Of a stretch of DNA of 64,000 bases, positions 62,178-64,000 are shown piece after piece. Location: contig CM037846.1 in the NCBI GenBank assembly GCA_021234535.1, positions 11,796,705 to 11,860,704 of the forward strand, written 5' to 3'. This DNA comes from Stichopus chloronotus (Eukaryota; Echinodermata; Holothuroidea; Aspidochirotida; Stichopodidae). Position numbers and translations under genes: made by a program. The first letter of the stretch is position 1. Each line of letters opens with the position of its first letter. The notes beneath the pieces are model-generated. The model was not told where the DNA came from and searched no databases. It saw only the letters and a list, made by a program, of their open reading frames with translations.

Positions 62178-63681
62178 GTTAATATTTCAGTTTGGCATTA
62201 AGGTTGTTTGTAACTATTGACTGCAAAATTCCACCAACAATGTTCAATCGGATCGGAACTGTCTGAGTGCATTGTCCTAACAATATCATTGAGACGGATC
62301 CTACAGTATTCTCTGCAACAAAACAGAATCTCGAGCTTTTCTTCCCAACTGTTCACGTACCAGTCAATTTGGTGGCATTTTCAGCAGGAAAGGTGTACTT
62401 ATTATCTACTATGGTGAAAATGTTTACCGCGACTAAGTTTTCTGAGAACTTCTAGCCTGACCATGGAACTGTAATTAAAGGCGATACATCACAAACTGCT
62501 TCTTTTGCAATCAACTAGTTCCCGCTAAGAACATTTGTTTTTTCAACCACTTACAGATTCAAAGGGCTTGTAGGGCATTACGGGCTTCAACGTCATGAAA
62601 AGGTTCATGTCGGCTGCTACGTTGTTAGTCTTGGTCAAGACGTTTGAAATTTTCGTTCTCTTATTTCCACACGCAATGCTTCTAACATCCCCATCACACT
62701 GCTACTCTAACAGCGCCCGTGGGTCCCTGTTCGTCACGCTGTTTACACGCGAGCTCTGTAGGGAGTTATGCATATTCAAGAATCTGCTAGTTAGTGGCAA
62801 GTAGAAATTGGCGAGGGACGACAGGGGGCGCAGTCAGTTCTGTACAAAAGACGCATGGTGGGTGTGATACTACATTAATTTCTAGGGTCATAGCAAGACT
62901 AGGCTACGTTGTAAAATCTAAAAAGTTGGTCCACAGTGGTAACATTACCAGTCGCTATTCTGAACAGCAAAAGAGCCAATTCCTTGACGTGCTGCGTAGG
63001 CCTACTTTACTTAACATGCATGCACCTACTACAACTTGCAAAAGTTTGCAGAAATTGATAGAATGCTACCATAAAATATGGTTTTATGACCCTTTTAATC
63101 ATTTGATAAAAGTCAAAAGCTCTATGCCTCGTTCATATCAGTACCTTGATCCCGAAGAGATAACCAGTCGTTTTGATGTGACATAACAGTCGTCTTGAAC
63201 CGACTGTCGGCAACAACTTTCCCAGCGATTCCACCATGGAAGCATTGTTCTAGTACTTGGTCCTATTCATGAGCAGATGTTAGTGAAGGTTGCTTGGATA
63301 CCACCTAACGTAAAAAGGTGCCCTGAGTTGTCGTCAGACACTTATGACTTAAAACTCTGGTCAGTCCAGAGAAAATGGTTCCACATGAATTATCTATCAG
63401 ATTTAATTTCATCTACTACACTTTCCTGGTGTGATACAGGTGGGAGGGTTCCCCCCCCCCCCCACACCATCGTCTTCCACGAAAAATGAGTATACGGCAT
63501 AAACAATTGAAATATGCATACCTGCACTTATACACAGATTATTAAAAACTAACCGATATTTTATTGCCCTTAATATGGAAGAAGTGGTAGGAATTGCAAC
63601 GTTGTATTATGACCTAAAGGTTAACAGGTAATTGTAACAGTTTGTACAACTTTAAAAAATTGAATAATTTTATACAAAGTT
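62178..63681. other. No recognisable gene
   Basis: The 130-codon frame at 62794-63186 begins at GTG, covers an unlikely AGGGGGCGCAG stretch and shows no family pattern. A C12 run occurs at about 63451. Confidence 0.35.
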
Positions 63682-64000
63682 TTCAAGGGAAATAAGGCGT
63701 TTGTTTTACAGAAAACAACCATATTTTTAAATCCAATATTTGTGGACATAGAATGATAGACTATTCATAATAAGGAAGGACAGTAGCATTCTTTTCAAGA
63801 AATATCTTTCTCACAGATAGAAATTCAGTTATTTGTTGCTCAACAATAATTTGTTCACCCAAACTTTTCAAAATTCAAATGATGCATCTTCCGTCTCTCA
63901 TGATGTACATGATGTTTTTTAGGAGTTGCAGCTTTTGCAGATGATTAGTGATGAGACTAAATGGATTAAAAATTATTAAAGCTATTTTCTTTGTATGCCA
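63682..64000. mobile_element. MITE family A, truncated by window end
   Basis: It starts TTCAAGGGAAATAAGGCG and continues along the family A consensus to TTTTCTTTGTATGCCA at base 64000. The target is TTCA, not TTAA, and the right terminus lies outside the window. Confidence 0.7.

Noticed and set aside
62794..63186. 130-codon ORF
   Set aside because: It starts at GTG, has no splice context or family pattern, and is interrupted in composition by a G-rich non-coding-like stretch.
1..64000. CRISPR arrays, operons, prokaryotic insertion sequences, retroviral gag-pol-env
   Set aside because: Nothing fits: tandem arrays have units of about 140 bp without spacers, genes are intron-split, and the reverse transcriptase remnants are non-LTR type with no LTRs or envelope-like frames.

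Overview
This window looks like animal nuclear DNA, most likely from a marine invertebrate deuterostome such as an echinoderm. The species call is an inference. The reasons are an intron-split animal-type kinase gene, low overall GC, no operon-like ORF packing, and a dense mix of non-LTR retrotransposon debris, miniature inverted-repeat elements, tandem-repeat elements and long G or C runs. Most long ORFs here are chance readings. The genes had to be found by following splice sites and reading phase.

Two protein-coding loci stand out. On the + strand, six coding exons between 20781 and 28501 join without any phase conflict into a 528-residue inositol hexakisphosphate kinase (IP6K). One intron has a GC donor, and one catalytic-core serine is replaced. 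Immediately upstream on the - strand, four phase-compatible exons (20632 down to 17657) encode the C-terminal part of a helical, probably globin-like protein. Its N-terminal exons were not found and would have to lie antisense to IP6K, if they exist. Weaker gene candidates are exon-like segments at the left edge (283-840, 2098-2181) and a possible small secreted cysteine-rich peptide near 54358-54790.

Layout. 1-5100: tandem repeats rich in TGACCT half-sites, a 101-bp tandem duplication and a TTAA-flanked MITE. 5100-8260: mostly unexplained single-copy DNA. 8260-15800: a repeat-dense block with a degraded LINE split by a MITE, a second MITE, inverted dispersed repeats, a 59-bp duplication, a long tandem-repeat element ending in a hairpin, and a LINE 3' end. 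16-28.5 kb: the gene pair. 28.5-38 kb: AT-rich flank with few recognisable repeats, possibly including a long IP6K 3' UTR. 38-64 kb: intergenic DNA with a hAT-type element carrying an exact 8-bp target duplication, several TTAA MITEs, a 5'-truncated LINE, CRE-bearing inverted repeats, another tandem-repeat element and a TCA microsatellite.

The most unusual patterns are these. First, tandem-repeat elements whose units carry DR1-like nuclear-receptor motifs, followed by a CA-rich tract and a terminal hairpin, an architecture like Helentron-derived non-autonomous elements. Second, a group of MITE families sharing TTAA targets and AGG-type termini. Third, the tight head-to-head or overlapping arrangement of the globin-like gene and IP6K.
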